Shown here one piece after another: positions 33,188 to 42,236 of a DNA stretch of 64,000 nt; the first letter of the stretch is position 1; the number at the start of each line of letters is the position of its first letter. Under the pieces are notes generated by a model that was given only the letters and a program-made list of their open reading frames with translations, was not told the DNA's origin and made no database searches. The position numbers and the translations under genes are program-made. The stretch covers positions 248,001 through 312,000 of the forward strand of contig NZ_JBHLWB010000001.1 of assembly GCF_042433055.1 (NCBI RefSeq), written 5' to 3'. The stretch comes from Gallibacterium trehalosifermentans (GTDB taxonomy: Bacteria > Pseudomonadota > Gammaproteobacteria > Enterobacterales > Pasteurellaceae).

Positions 33188-33901
33188 TTATTCTCTACCA
33201 GGTAATTTCTGCCATGTTACTTCATTACGCAAATAAATTGGTTCAATGTCTGTGGCTGAAAGTGCTTCATTTTTTACATAAGCGAGTTGAGCCAGCGGAA
33301 GCATATAACGTGCTGCTGGTAAAGTTACTTGTGATAACTTGCCTGGTATTTGTGCTAATACAGGATAAGCAGCCCAGCCAGTCCCTACTTTCAAATAATC
33401 ATTGGTATTGTTTAATTGTGGAATTAATTTTTCGGGGGCAATAACTTGTTCTTCTAGTAGTTGTTGCCAAGCAGGGTATTCAATATTTTCTCGTTGGACT
33501 GGTTGATAGATTAATTGTGAAAAATAGATTTCATTCATTCTGGCATCAATCGCACTCAATACTGTGGTGGTTTGTTCAGTTTCGTATGCGGCTTGTGCCA
33601 TAGCGGTTAAAGTGGAAACAGGATAGATTGGTAAATCGGCGCCTAATGCTAATCCTTGTGCCACTGATACGCCAACCCGCACACCAGTAAAACTACCAGG
33701 TCCTCTCCCTAAAACTAAACCATCAAGTTGCGTGAGTTGCAAACCAGATTGTTGTAACAGTTGGTCAACCATCGGCAATATCCGTTGCGTATGTGTTCGT
33801 TGAGCAATCTCTTCTAAATAGGTTACTTCATCTTGATAGAGTAAGGCGACAGAGCAGGCTTCCGTTGAAGTATCTAACGCTAATAGAGTCGGTTTTGTCA
33901 T
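33188..33901 (-). CDS. tsaB: tRNA threonylcarbamoyladenosine biosynthesis protein TsaB
   Basis: TsaB is the scaffold and dimerisation partner of TsaD in making the universal t6A37 modification on ANN-decoding tRNAs. The 237-residue ASKHA-fold protein has LLALDTSTEACSVAL at the start, the LDGLVLGRGPGSFTGVRVG block and a degenerate C-terminal lobe, all standard for TsaB (E. coli 231). The start overlaps the yoaA stop by 4 nt (ATGA), so it is translationally coupled. yoaA-tsaB adjacency is also seen in E. coli. Confidence 0.95.
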   Translation of the reverse strand: MTKPTLLALDTSTEACSVALLYQDEVTYLEEIAQRTHTQRILPMVDQLLQQSGLQLTQLDGLVLGRGPGSFTGVRVGVSVAQGLALGADLPIYPVSTLTAMAQAAYETEQTTTVLSAIDARMNEIYFSQLIYQPVQRENIEYPAWQQLLEEQVIAPEKLIPQLNNTNDYLKVGTGWAAYPVLAQIPGKLSQVTLPAARYMLPLAQLAYVKNEALSATDIEPIYLRNEVTWQKLPGRE

Positions 33902-35829
33902 TGTTTATTCCTAATATGTTGTAAAAATTGAATAACGGTTGTTAAATCTCGTGTCCGTTTAGCTGGTGGTAAACTTTTCACAAAAAGTTCTCCATAAGGA
34001 CGCATAACCATTCTTGCATCACAAATAATTACCGCTCCACGATCGTGAACATCGCGAATTAAACGTCCTACACCTTGTTTTAATGTAATAATCGTTTCAG
34101 GAAGTTGAATGTCATTAAAGGGATCGCCACCCTGCAGGCGACAGTCCTCTAAGCGTGCTTTGAGTAGTGGATCATCAGGTGATGCAAAAGGTAATTTATC
34201 AATAATGACCAGAGAGAGCGCATCACCTCGGACATCAATACCTTCCCAAAAACTTTGGGTTGCGACTAATACACTATGTTGATTTTGAATAAATTGTTGT
34301 AGTAACTGCGTTTTACTGGTTTCACCTTGCAATAAAATATTTAATTTGCTGTGTTGACGGAAATAGTCAGCAAAGCCTTTCATCATAAAATTAGAGGTAC
34401 ATAAAACAAAGCAGTTCCCTTGATTGGCTTCAATTACTGGTAATAACATTTGTCCTAATTGTACTAAGGTATCTTTATGATTGCTTGGCGGTAAATAACG
34501 GGGAATACAGAGTAACGCTTGTTCTGGATAGTTAAATGGGCTATGTAGAATTTTCTTTTTTGCCTCATGAATTCCTAAATTTGCTGCATAATGTGTAAAA
34601 TTATCACCAGAATCTAACGTTGCGGAGGTAAAAATCCATGCAGCAGATTGTTTTTCTATTTGTTGTTGGAATTTATCGGCAATCGTTAATGGCGTGATAT
34701 GTAAGCTAAATTGTTTGCCAAAAGTTTCATACCAATAGCAATAACCGACTTGTTGAGTTTGTTGCAAACGCGCAATGAGTTGCAGGAGATCTTGAATGCG
34801 TTCAATTAATTTATCTAAAGTATCTGAACGTTTTTCTCCCACTTTGGCAACATCTAATAATAAAGCAAGTTTATCGTATAAAATTTGAAACTCTTGCTGG
34901 ACTTTTTCTTGTGAAAAAAGTTGGCGAAGATCGCCTTTTTGATTTTCTATACCCAAGGCTAACCGAAAATCTTGTACTACTTTTTGCACAATATCGGTCG
35001 CTTTGCCTAATTGACTCATATCTTTTAATTCTGTGCGATAAACTAGAGTCAAATCGCGACATAAATCAAATAGCTGGCGAGAACTTAATGTTTGCCCAAA
35101 ATATTGGCACGCAATCGATGGTAATTGATGTGCTTCATCAAAGATAATCACTTTGGCGTTTGGAATGAGTTCACCAAAACCATTTTCTTTAATTGCCATA
35201 TCGGCAAAAAAGAGATGATGATTAATCACGACAATATCGGCATCTAAAGCTTTTTTGCGTGCTTTTAGTACAAAACACGCTTCATAGAAAGGGCAATCTG
35301 CACCTAAGCAGCTTTCGGTAGTACTTACTACTTGAGGAATTAGCGCGCTATCTTCTGGTAAAGCGGTACATTCGCTTAAATCTCCCACTTTGGTCTGGTT
35401 ACGCCACTTTTGAATAGCTTTAAAATCCTTGAGTAGGCTTTGATCGCCAATTAAACCACGATGATAAATTCTATCTAATCGATCTAGACAAAGATAATTT
35501 GCTCGTCCTTTGAGTAAGGCAATTTTGCCATTAAAGCCCATTGCTTTTTGGATAGTAGGTAAATCTCGTTGAAATAGTTGATCTTGTAAATTTTTTGAGC
35601 CAGTGGAAATAATGGTTTTTTGTGCACTTAATAAGGTAGGAATCAAATATGCAAAGGTTTTTCCTGTGCCTGTTCCTGCCTCAACAATTAATTGAGCTTG
35701 ATTTTCAATCGTTTCTAATACGTCATTTGCCATTTCAATTTGTTCTGCACGAGGCTGAAATTGAGAAATAGATTGGCTTAATAATCCATCAGCGGAGAAG
35801 ATTTTTTGTAATTGTAGTTGTTTTGACAT
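33898..35829 (-). CDS. yoaA: ATP-dependent DNA helicase YoaA (DinG/XPD family)
   Basis: This is an iron-sulfur superfamily 2 helicase. E. coli YoaA works with the polymerase accessory protein HolC in repair of stalled or damaged replication sites. The 643-residue protein has Walker A AGTGTGKT (51-58) and the XPD-type Fe-S cysteines (one in ANYLCLDRL, three in ESCLGADCPFYEAC). It has Walker B FDEAHQL and C-terminal motif VI (KQGVGRLIRD). Length matches YoaA (636), and DinG proper is longer at about 716. No LexA box was seen upstream of its start. Confidence 0.93.
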   Translation of the reverse strand: MSKQLQLQKIFSADGLLSQSISQFQPRAEQIEMANDVLETIENQAQLIVEAGTGTGKTFAYLIPTLLSAQKTIISTGSKNLQDQLFQRDLPTIQKAMGFNGKIALLKGRANYLCLDRLDRIYHRGLIGDQSLLKDFKAIQKWRNQTKVGDLSECTALPEDSALIPQVVSTTESCLGADCPFYEACFVLKARKKALDADIVVINHHLFFADMAIKENGFGELIPNAKVIIFDEAHQLPSIACQYFGQTLSSRQLFDLCRDLTLVYRTELKDMSQLGKATDIVQKVVQDFRLALGIENQKGDLRQLFSQEKVQQEFQILYDKLALLLDVAKVGEKRSDTLDKLIERIQDLLQLIARLQQTQQVGYCYWYETFGKQFSLHITPLTIADKFQQQIEKQSAAWIFTSATLDSGDNFTHYAANLGIHEAKKKILHSPFNYPEQALLCIPRYLPPSNHKDTLVQLGQMLLPVIEANQGNCFVLCTSNFMMKGFADYFRQHSKLNILLQGETSKTQLLQQFIQNQHSVLVATQSFWEGIDVRGDALSLVIIDKLPFASPDDPLLKARLEDCRLQGGDPFNDIQLPETIITLKQGVGRLIRDVHDRGAVIICDARMVMRPYGELFVKSLPPAKRTRDLTTVIQFLQHIRNKQ

Positions 35830-35964
35830 TTTACAAGCTATTTTTTAAGAAAATTTTAACTATCTCAATAAAAGGGAGGATTTTAAGATTATAACTTTTT
35901 TTCAATGAGTAATCGATCTATCCTAGCCACAGATATTTTAATGTAATATTTGAGGTTAACGATA

Positions 35965-36792
35965 ATGACTTTTTCACTTTTTAATAAAATGGAATTTGTT
36001 GAACAAATTCATTCTAATATTTCCCTGCAACGTTATAATGAAATTCCAATGATTGTGATTGAACACGAAATAGGACGAGCAATTATTTCTTTGCAAGGTG
36101 CCCAATTACTAAGTTGGCAGCCAAAATCTGCTTTGCAAGATTTATTATGGTTAAGTGAAGCTGAACCGTTTAAAACAGGTACTGCTATTCGTGGAGGAAT
36201 ACCAATTTGTTATCCATGGTTTGGCACGGCGAAACAGCCTGCTCACGGTTTTGCGCGGACCAGCCAATGGGTGTTAAGTGATTGGCAAGTGAGTGAACAT
36301 GAAGTGAAATTAATTTTTGGCTTATATTCAGAAAATAATATTGCGATAGCGCGTGTTAGAATGATTTTTGCTGAAGATTGTCGAGTAAAATTTACACAAT
36401 TAGAGAATAGTGAGGCACAGGCGGCATTACATACTTATTTTAATGTTGGCGATATAGCTCAAACGACGATTTTTGGCTTGCCAAAACAGTGTATAGATAA
36501 AGTGGCAAATCAAGTTATAGAAGTATCATCGCCACTGACCATTAATAAACAAACTGATTATGTTTATTCAGGTGAAAATCGTATTAATCATATTGAAGAT
36601 AGAGTGAATAAACGCTTTATTGAAGTAGAGCATAATAATGCAAGTAATGTCGTCGTTTGGAATCCTTGGACAGCAACAACGAGTGCGATGACTACTGAGG
36701 GGCATAAAACTATGCTTTGTGTTGAAACTGCAAGGGTTGATGAAACCTTAAAACAAGGTGAATCATTAGAAGTAAGAATTATTCAACAATAG
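35965..36792 (+). CDS. yeaD: Glucose-6-phosphate 1-epimerase (YeaD family)
   Basis: This aldose-1-epimerase-fold enzyme interconverts alpha and beta anomers of hexose 6-phosphates. The 275-residue product has the conserved stretch AIRGGIPICYPWFG, the catalytic-type His in AALHTYFNVGD, and late VVWNPWTATT and CVETARV blocks. I use the ATG at 35965 because GAGG lies 9 nt before it; a TTG 15 nt upstream would contain that site. It is a single gene, divergent from yoaA and convergent with the peroxidase gene. No clear terminator is visible between them. Confidence 0.88.
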   Translation: MTFSLFNKMEFVEQIHSNISLQRYNEIPMIVIEHEIGRAIISLQGAQLLSWQPKSALQDLLWLSEAEPFKTGTAIRGGIPICYPWFGTAKQPAHGFARTSQWVLSDWQVSEHEVKLIFGLYSENNIAIARVRMIFAEDCRVKFTQLENSEAQAALHTYFNVGDIAQTTIFGLPKQCIDKVANQVIEVSSPLTINKQTDYVYSGENRINHIEDRVNKRFIEVEHNNASNVVVWNPWTATTSAMTTEGHKTMLCVETARVDETLKQGESLEVRIIQQ

Positions 36793-36868
36793 TTTCTTAT
36801 CAACATAACAATATCTGACCCGCTATTTATACGTACTATTGATTTAAATAATGCAGGTCAGATTTAGA

Positions 36869-38224
36869 TTATTGTAATTTCTTGGTTAAAGGTTTTCCCC
36901 TGACTTCACCTGTTAATGCTTGTAAAAAGGCAACCAAATCATCAATTTGCTCTTCAGGTAACGTTTTGCCTAATTGGTATTTTAAAACGATTCTAACGGC
37001 TTCATGTAAATCATTGGTTCTTGCATCGTGAAAATAAGGTGCTGTTAACGCAATATTGCGTAGGGTTGGCACTTTAAAACGATATTTATCAATCTCTTGT
37101 TTTGTTTGATTATATCGCCCCAAATCGGCAGCTGTTTCAGGTGTGTTGCGATCTTGAAGATAATTTGTATAAATTCCCATGACTTCAAAAGAATTGCCGC
37201 CCATATTGATACCGCTATGACAAGTATCACAACGGTATTGTTGAAATAATTGGTAGCCACGTTGTTGTTGCGCATTGAGAGCAGTGGCATCGCCTTTTAA
37301 ATAGCGATCAAAAGGGCTATTTGGTGTGATTAAACGTTTTTCAAATTCAGCTATCGCATCTGTCATATTGGCTTGTGTTAACTCAGGATAAACTTGTAAG
37401 AATAGATCAAGAAATTGCGGATCTTGTGCAAATTTCTGTTCAATTTCTTGCCAGTTATGATACCCCATTTCAATCGGATTAATTGGTGGCTGGGCGGCTT
37501 GTTCAGCCAATGTTTTTGCACGGCCGTCCCAAAATTGCCAAGTATTAAAAACAGCGTTATACACAGTGGGTGCATTGATAACACCTTTTTGACCATTGAT
37601 TCCATTGGAGGTTGCTAATCCATCTACACCTCCATTATCCAATAGATGACAACTAAAGCAACTAATAGAATTATCCAAAGATAACCGTTTATCAGTAAAC
37701 AACATGCCACCAATCATTACTTTGCGAAAATCAATAGGTAACATGGTTGGAATAGGTTGAATAAAGGTTTGTGGATCTGTGTTAGGCAGTTTTTGCTGAT
37801 GTTGTTGGTTCGTCCATTGTTGTAACAGCTCAATTTCTGCTTGATTTAATTGGTAAGGTAAATTTTTATGTACATTCTCATCTTGCTGTTGATGTACTAA
37901 AAAATATTGTAGCTTTGCTATATCGGCAAGCGTAATTTTCTCAGGCTGCATCAGATAGTCTGTAATTTGCTGGGTGAGAAAACTTTTGCGACCTATTTCG
38001 ATATGACGTTGCATTATAGGATCATTATTCTGGCTGTTATTTGCGACAGAATGACAGTCAATGCAATGTTTATTTGTAAAAATATTAGTCATTTCTAATG
38101 AGGTAAGTTGATATTGAATAGCGGATAAATTGTACGCTGCAATATTTAGTTTATCTGCGACGCTTATTGTTGAGAAAGAGTAAAATAGTGTTGTGATTAA
38201 GAAAGTATTTTTAAAGATTTGCAT
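36869..38224 (-). CDS. Tri-haem cytochrome c peroxidase, quinol-peroxidase type
   Basis: Three covalent haem motifs are visible: CIDCH (54-58), CFSCH (189-193) and CDTCH (332-336). The last two belong to the classical bacterial di-haem peroxidase pair. The extra N-terminal haem domain marks the YhjA / quinol peroxidase (QPO) subgroup described in E. coli and in the Pasteurellaceae species Aggregatibacter actinomycetemcomitans, which reduces H2O2 with electrons from the quinol pool. A hydrophobic N-terminus (residues 7-22) may be a membrane anchor or a signal peptide. The 451-residue length fits that group. Cytochrome c maturation genes are not in the window. Confidence 0.9.
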   Translation of the reverse strand: MQIFKNTFLITTLFYSFSTISVADKLNIAAYNLSAIQYQLTSLEMTNIFTNKHCIDCHSVANNSQNNDPIMQRHIEIGRKSFLTQQITDYLMQPEKITLADIAKLQYFLVHQQQDENVHKNLPYQLNQAEIELLQQWTNQQHQQKLPNTDPQTFIQPIPTMLPIDFRKVMIGGMLFTDKRLSLDNSISCFSCHLLDNGGVDGLATSNGINGQKGVINAPTVYNAVFNTWQFWDGRAKTLAEQAAQPPINPIEMGYHNWQEIEQKFAQDPQFLDLFLQVYPELTQANMTDAIAEFEKRLITPNSPFDRYLKGDATALNAQQQRGYQLFQQYRCDTCHSGINMGGNSFEVMGIYTNYLQDRNTPETAADLGRYNQTKQEIDKYRFKVPTLRNIALTAPYFHDARTNDLHEAVRIVLKYQLGKTLPEEQIDDLVAFLQALTGEVRGKPLTKKLQ

Positions 38225-38564
38225 AATATAGATACAACAGAATAACGTATGGAAGTATTAGAAAAAATTTCGCATAAAAGTACAATAATGGAAAAGAGGT
38301 AATTCGATAAAAAGAGAACAGTAGTTTGATCTGAGTCAGAGAGTATAGATAAGTTTCCATCTGCTTAGATACCTAAGAATGATTAAAAGAGCAGGGAAAG
38401 AGTGAAAAGATAAATAATTTTAAACATAAAAAAGACTATATTTTATTTATGGTCTTTTATAAAGCATGATTACATTGGTGGTTACAACAAAATGCAGTTT
38501 AAAGCGGAATAATACGGAGTGTTACGGAGAATAAATAGCGATAAGCTCTTGATAGTACAGGCAT
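38225..38564. other. Non-coding interval upstream of the tri-haem peroxidase gene
   Basis: This AT-rich stretch must contain the peroxidase promoter. It holds an imperfect FNR-like dyad (38326-38339, TTGAT-N4-GTCAG, 8 of 10) about 108 nt before that start. A weak A/T-rich hairpin lies around 38430-38460. I see no open frame with a start and ribosome site. Confidence 0.4.
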
Positions 38565-38598
38565 TAAAAAAGCCTTTCGGGTAATTACGAAAGGCTTT
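38565..38598 (-). terminator. Terminator of the secG-tRNA-Leu transcript
   Basis: Minus-strand stem AAAGCCTTTCG/CGAAAGGCTTT (38598-38588 with 38579-38569 region) has an 8-nt loop and is followed by a T run, 12 nt after the tRNA 3' end. Confidence 0.85.
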
Positions 38599-38609
38599 GA
38601 AAAGTTAGT

Positions 38610-38695
38610 TGGTGCTCTGGGCGAGACTTGAACTCGCACGTCCTACAGACACTACCCCCTCAAGATAGCGTGTCTACCAATTCCACCACCAGAGC
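38610..38695 (-). tRNA. tRNA-Leu (anticodon GAG)
   Basis: This 86-nt class II tRNA reads CUC/CUU codons. The acceptor stem GCTCTGG pairs with CCAGAGC before an encoded discriminator and CCA. The D region GTGGTGGAATTGGTAGACAC is typical of bacterial tRNA-Leu. The anticodon stem CTATC/GGTAG closes the loop TTGAGGG with anticodon GAG. A long variable arm and the TTCAAGT T-loop follow. It is 7 nt downstream of the secG stop and probably processed from a shared transcript, the same order as secG-leuU in E. coli. Confidence 0.97.
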
Positions 38696-38702
38696 GAAAT
38701 TC

Positions 38703-39059
38703 TTATTTTGGAATATCTTGATTTTGTTCTTGGATTAAAGGTAATTCAGTTGCAGGTTTAACCGCATTTTCTTTTTGTACTTCTTGAGCAACACCAGAAA
38801 GATCGTCAAAAGTTCCTTTTGGTTTTGCTGTGTGAGCAGTTAAATTACCTAATAATAAACTAATTGCGAAAAAAATAATGGCTAAAATAGTTGTAGTGCG
38901 CGTTAAAAAATTTCCTGCACCACCTGCACCAAATACTGTTCCTGATGCACCAGCACCAAATGATGCGCCCATATCAGCACCCTTACCCTGTTGGATAAGA
39001 ATAAAACCGATTAAAGCAATCGCAATAAGTGGATAAATAATTAAAAGAACTTGATACAT
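38703..39059 (-). CDS. secG: Preprotein translocase subunit SecG
   Basis: SecG is the small auxiliary subunit of the SecYEG channel that improves SecA-driven export. The 118-residue protein has two membrane helices (about 1-22 and 52-72), the conserved loop QQGKGADMGASFGAGASGTVFGAGGAGNFLTRTT between them, and a polar tail. This is the standard family layout (E. coli 110). It is transcribed with the downstream tRNA-Leu gene and is divergent from aroF. Confidence 0.95.
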   Translation of the reverse strand: MYQVLLIIYPLIAIALIGFILIQQGKGADMGASFGAGASGTVFGAGGAGNFLTRTTTILAIIFFAISLLLGNLTAHTAKPKGTFDDLSGVAQEVQKENAVKPATELPLIQEQNQDIPK

Positions 39060-39231
39060 TGTTAATCACACGTTTAAGTAAAACTTTAATTTAGCAACCA
39101 GTGCTAAAAGCAACGGCGTGCATATTATAAGATTAGCTAACATTGTGCAAGCGTATTTTATATAAGCTTTGCTTAATTGATAAAAAAATGAGCGATAGAA
39201 TGGAAAGCGTAAAAAGTTACAAAATTTGGGG

Positions 39232-39293
39232 TTGTATCTAGGAATAAAAGAGTGTAATTTTATCGTTACATTTTATGTATATAAAAATTTACA
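39232..39293 (+). promoter_or_regulatory. aroF-tyrA promoter with two TyrR boxes
   Basis: A promoter TTGTAT (39232), 17-nt spacer, TAATTT (39255) overlaps TyrR-like box 1, TGTAAT-N6-GTTACA (39253-39270, 10 of 12). Box 2, TGTATA-N6-TTTACA (39276-39293, 11 of 12), lies just downstream, 12 nt before the ATG. In E. coli, aroF-tyrA is repressed by tyrosine-bound TyrR through several such boxes. Confidence 0.7.
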
Positions 39294-39305
39294 AGGTGTT
39301 TTAAA

Positions 39306-40364
39306 ATGAGAAAAGATAGTATCCATAATGTTCATATTATTGATGAAAAGGTATTAATCACGCCAGACGAGTTAAAAGCTAAATTGCCGTTAGAAAATCC
39401 ACTTAGACAAAATATCGAGCAATATCGCCAAGAAATTGCGGATATTATACATCGTCGTGATAAACGCTTATTAGTGGTATGCGGACCTTGTTCAATCCAT
39501 GATATACCAGCTGCGCTAGAATATGCACAAAAACTAAAAGTGTTAGCAGATGAAGTCAAAGATCAGCTATATATTGTGATGCGGGTTTATTTTGAAAAGC
39601 CAAGAACTACTGTTGGTTGGAAAGGGTTAATTAATGATCCGAATTTAGATGGCACATTTGATGTAGAGAAAGGTTTACACTTAGCAAGAAAGTTATTGCT
39701 GGATTTAGGGGAAATGGGATTACCTTTAGCAACGGAAGCTTTAGATCCTATCACACCACAATACTTAGCTGATTTATTTAGCTGGTCGGCGATTGGCGCA
39801 AGAACCACCGAATCACAAACACATCGTGAATTAGCGTCTGGTCTATCAATGGCAGTTGGATTTAAAAATGGAACTGACGGTAGTTTAGCCACGGCAATTA
39901 ATGCATTAAAGGCAGCCTCACAAGCACACAGCTTTATTGGGATTAATCAACAAGGACAAGTAAATTTATTGCACACAGGTGGTAATCCTGACGGGCATAT
40001 TATTTTACGTGGTGGAAAAACACCAAACTATCAAGCAGACTTTATTAAACAAAGTGAGCAAGAACTAGAAAAAGCAGGTTTAGAGCAGTCTATTATGGTG
40101 GATTGTAGCCATGGTAACTCTAATAAAGATTATCGCCGTCAACCGATTGTGGCTGAAGATGTTTTGCAACAAATTGTTGCGGGTAATCGCTCTATTACTG
40201 GAATTATGTTAGAAAGTCATCTCAATGCGGGCAATCAAAGTGCGGAACAAGCAAAAGAAAATATGCAATATGGTGTTTCTATTACTGATGCGTGCATTGA
40301 CTGGCAGACAACAGAAACATTATTGCGTAAAATACACGCTACTTTGGTTCAGTTAGAGCGATAG
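39306..40364 (+). CDS. aroF: 3-deoxy-7-phosphoheptulonate synthase, AroF type
   Basis: This is the second DAHP synthase of the window and performs the first shikimate-pathway step. The 352-residue enzyme follows E. coli AroF (Tyr-sensitive) at the isozyme-specific places: MRKDSIHNVHIIDEKVLITPDELKA, LLVVCGPCSIHD, LPLATEALDPITPQYLADLFSWSAIGARTTESQTHRE, MVDCSHGNSNKDYRRQP. It is followed 19 nt later by tyrA, and the promoter carries two TyrR boxes. Sequence, operon partner and operator therefore all point to the tyrosine branch. H. influenzae has no such second gene to my knowledge. Confidence 0.94.
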   Translation: MRKDSIHNVHIIDEKVLITPDELKAKLPLENPLRQNIEQYRQEIADIIHRRDKRLLVVCGPCSIHDIPAALEYAQKLKVLADEVKDQLYIVMRVYFEKPRTTVGWKGLINDPNLDGTFDVEKGLHLARKLLLDLGEMGLPLATEALDPITPQYLADLFSWSAIGARTTESQTHRELASGLSMAVGFKNGTDGSLATAINALKAASQAHSFIGINQQGQVNLLHTGGNPDGHIILRGGKTPNYQADFIKQSEQELEKAGLEQSIMVDCSHGNSNKDYRRQPIVAEDVLQQIVAGNRSITGIMLESHLNAGNQSAEQAKENMQYGVSITDACIDWQTTETLLRKIHATLVQLER

Positions 40365-40383
40365 ATTATTTTGGAGAGAACTC

Positions 40384-41511
40384 GTGGAAGTATTGCAGGC
40401 ATTACGCACACAAATAGATGAAACGGATCAAGCATTATTAGCGTTATTGGCGAAACGATTACAGTTAGTAGCTGAGGTTGGTAAAGTAAAGCACCAACAC
40501 GGTTTGCCAATTTATGTGCCAGAGCGGGAAGCAACCATGTTAGCGGCTCGCCGACAAGAGGCAGAAAAAATGGGGATCTCTCCAGATTTGATTGAGGAAG
40601 TATTACGTCGCATAATGCGAGAATCCTACCATAGCGAAAATCAATATGGTTTTAAAACAGTGAACCCAAATATCAAAAAAATTGTTGTTGTCGGCGGGAG
40701 AGGTAAATTAGGCGGATTATTTGCTCGTTATTTAGCCAACTCGGGTTATTCAATTACGATTTTAGATCAAGATGATTGGGATAATGCGGCTCAAATTTTA
40801 ACTGGGGCAGATGTTGTTTTAATTTCTGTACCAATTACAGTAACAGAACGGGTTATTGATCAATTAACACCTTATTTGCAACCAACAATGTTATTAGCAG
40901 ATTTAACCTCAGTAAAATCAATGCCCGTAGCGAAAATGTTGGCAGTACATCAAGGTGCTGTGGTGGGATTACACCCAATGTTTGGACCAGATATTGCGAG
41001 TATGGCAAAACAAGTCGTAGCCGTATGCGAAGGGCGATTCCCAGAGCGTTATCAATGGTTACTCGATCAATTTGCGATTTGGGGTGCAAAATTATATCAA
41101 GTTACGCCACAAGAACACGATCACAGTATGACCTATATTCAAGCATTACGACATTTTTCTACGTTTGCCAATGGTCTGCATTTATCGCAACAACCTGTGC
41201 AATTAAAAAATCTATTAGCCTTATCTTCGCCAATTTATCGCCTAGAATTAGCGATGATTGGGCGTTTATTTGCTCAAGACCCTGCATTATATGCGGATAT
41301 TATTATGGATAAACCTGAAAATTTGGCAGTTATTAAAACCTTACAGGCGAGTTACCAACAGGCATTACAGTTCTTTGAGAATGGCGATAAGCAGGGTTTT
41401 ATCGAGGCATTCCAGCAAGTTCATCAGTGGTTTGGCGATTATTCAGAACAATTTATGCAAGAAAGCCGACAATTATTGCAACAAGCGTATGATTTAAGGA
41501 AGCACGACTAG
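40384..41511 (+). CDS. tyrA: Bifunctional chorismate mutase / prephenate dehydrogenase
   Basis: TyrA converts chorismate to prephenate and then oxidatively to 4-hydroxyphenylpyruvate, the tyrosine precursor. The start codon is GTG with GGAGAG 9 nt before it. Residues 1-90 are the AroQ mutase domain (LRTQIDETDQALLALLAKRLQLVAEVG). The dehydrogenase follows with its nucleotide-binding motif VVVGGRGKLGGLFARYL at about 100-116 and the GLHPMFGPD catalytic His region. At 375 residues it matches E. coli TyrA (373). It forms an operon with aroF. Confidence 0.96.
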   Translation: MEVLQALRTQIDETDQALLALLAKRLQLVAEVGKVKHQHGLPIYVPEREATMLAARRQEAEKMGISPDLIEEVLRRIMRESYHSENQYGFKTVNPNIKKIVVVGGRGKLGGLFARYLANSGYSITILDQDDWDNAAQILTGADVVLISVPITVTERVIDQLTPYLQPTMLLADLTSVKSMPVAKMLAVHQGAVVGLHPMFGPDIASMAKQVVAVCEGRFPERYQWLLDQFAIWGAKLYQVTPQEHDHSMTYIQALRHFSTFANGLHLSQQPVQLKNLLALSSPIYRLELAMIGRLFAQDPALYADIIMDKPENLAVIKTLQASYQQALQFFENGDKQGFIEAFQQVHQWFGDYSEQFMQESRQLLQQAYDLRKHD

Positions 41512-41517
41512 ATTACG

Positions 41518-41550
41518 ATGTCGGATACTGTGAAGTATCCGACATTTGTC
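41518..41550 (+). terminator. tyrA terminator containing the TGTCGGATA palindrome
   Basis: A 12-bp perfect stem (41518-41529 with 41534-41545) with a GTGA loop and TTT tail lies between convergent tyrA and ydjA. The stem core TGTCGGATA/TATCCGACA recurs in the terminator at 58706. Confidence 0.85.
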
Positions 41551-41551
41551 A

Positions 41552-42112
41552 TTAAAGGTAACTGACAAAATTCTCTTTATTTTTATTATATTCTTTATTT
41601 GGACGAGTGGCGTTATCTTGTGCTGTACCAACCATCACTAAAGCAACGATTTTATCATGTTCACGACAGTCAAAAGCCTGACGTAAAGCGGAACCATCAA
41701 TCCAAGGACCTGTTACCCAAACATTGGCATAACCTAACGCATTAGCAGCAAGTTGTAAGGCATAAGTTGCACAACCAGCGCTTAGCATTTGTTCCCAAGC
41801 AGGTACTTTTTTTATCTCTTTGTTAATCTCTGCAATGACAGCAATAAACATCGGGGCGCGTTGTGGGAAACCAGCCGCTTTGGCTAGACGTTCTTCACCT
41901 AAATCAAATTCAACAACAGCTTCTTTTAATAATTCACCTAGTGTTTGTAATCCATCATTTTCAATAACAACAAAGCGATAAGGCGTTAATTTACCATGAT
42001 CGGGCACACGTTTTGTTGCTTGAAAAAGTATATCTAATTCTTGTGCGCTTGGTGCTGGGGCGATTAAGTTTTTATTTGAGTGGCGATTTAATAATAAATC
42101 TAGGGCGTCCAT
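41552..42112 (-). CDS. ydjA: Nitroreductase family protein YdjA
   Basis: This is a small flavoprotein oxidoreductase of the nitroreductase superfamily, using FMN; its physiological substrate is unknown. The 186-residue protein lines up with E. coli YdjA: MDALDLLLNRHS, VPDHGKLTPYRFVVIE, VPAWEQMLSAGCATYALQLAANALGY, FDCREHDKIVALVMVGT. CAGGAG precedes the ATG. It is divergent from sppA as in E. coli. Confidence 0.92.
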   Translation of the reverse strand: MDALDLLLNRHSNKNLIAPAPSAQELDILFQATKRVPDHGKLTPYRFVVIENDGLQTLGELLKEAVVEFDLGEERLAKAAGFPQRAPMFIAVIAEINKEIKKVPAWEQMLSAGCATYALQLAANALGYANVWVTGPWIDGSALRQAFDCREHDKIVALVMVGTAQDNATRPNKEYNKNKENFVSYL

Positions 42113-42236
42113 AGTCTTTCTCCTGTATTTAAAAGCGCTTCATTGTAGCATATCCAAATGAAAAAGATCGTTTATTGAGAACCGTTTTATGGTATTTTAT
42201 CGAACAATAAATGGTTGAAATAGGAAGTAGAGTAAA

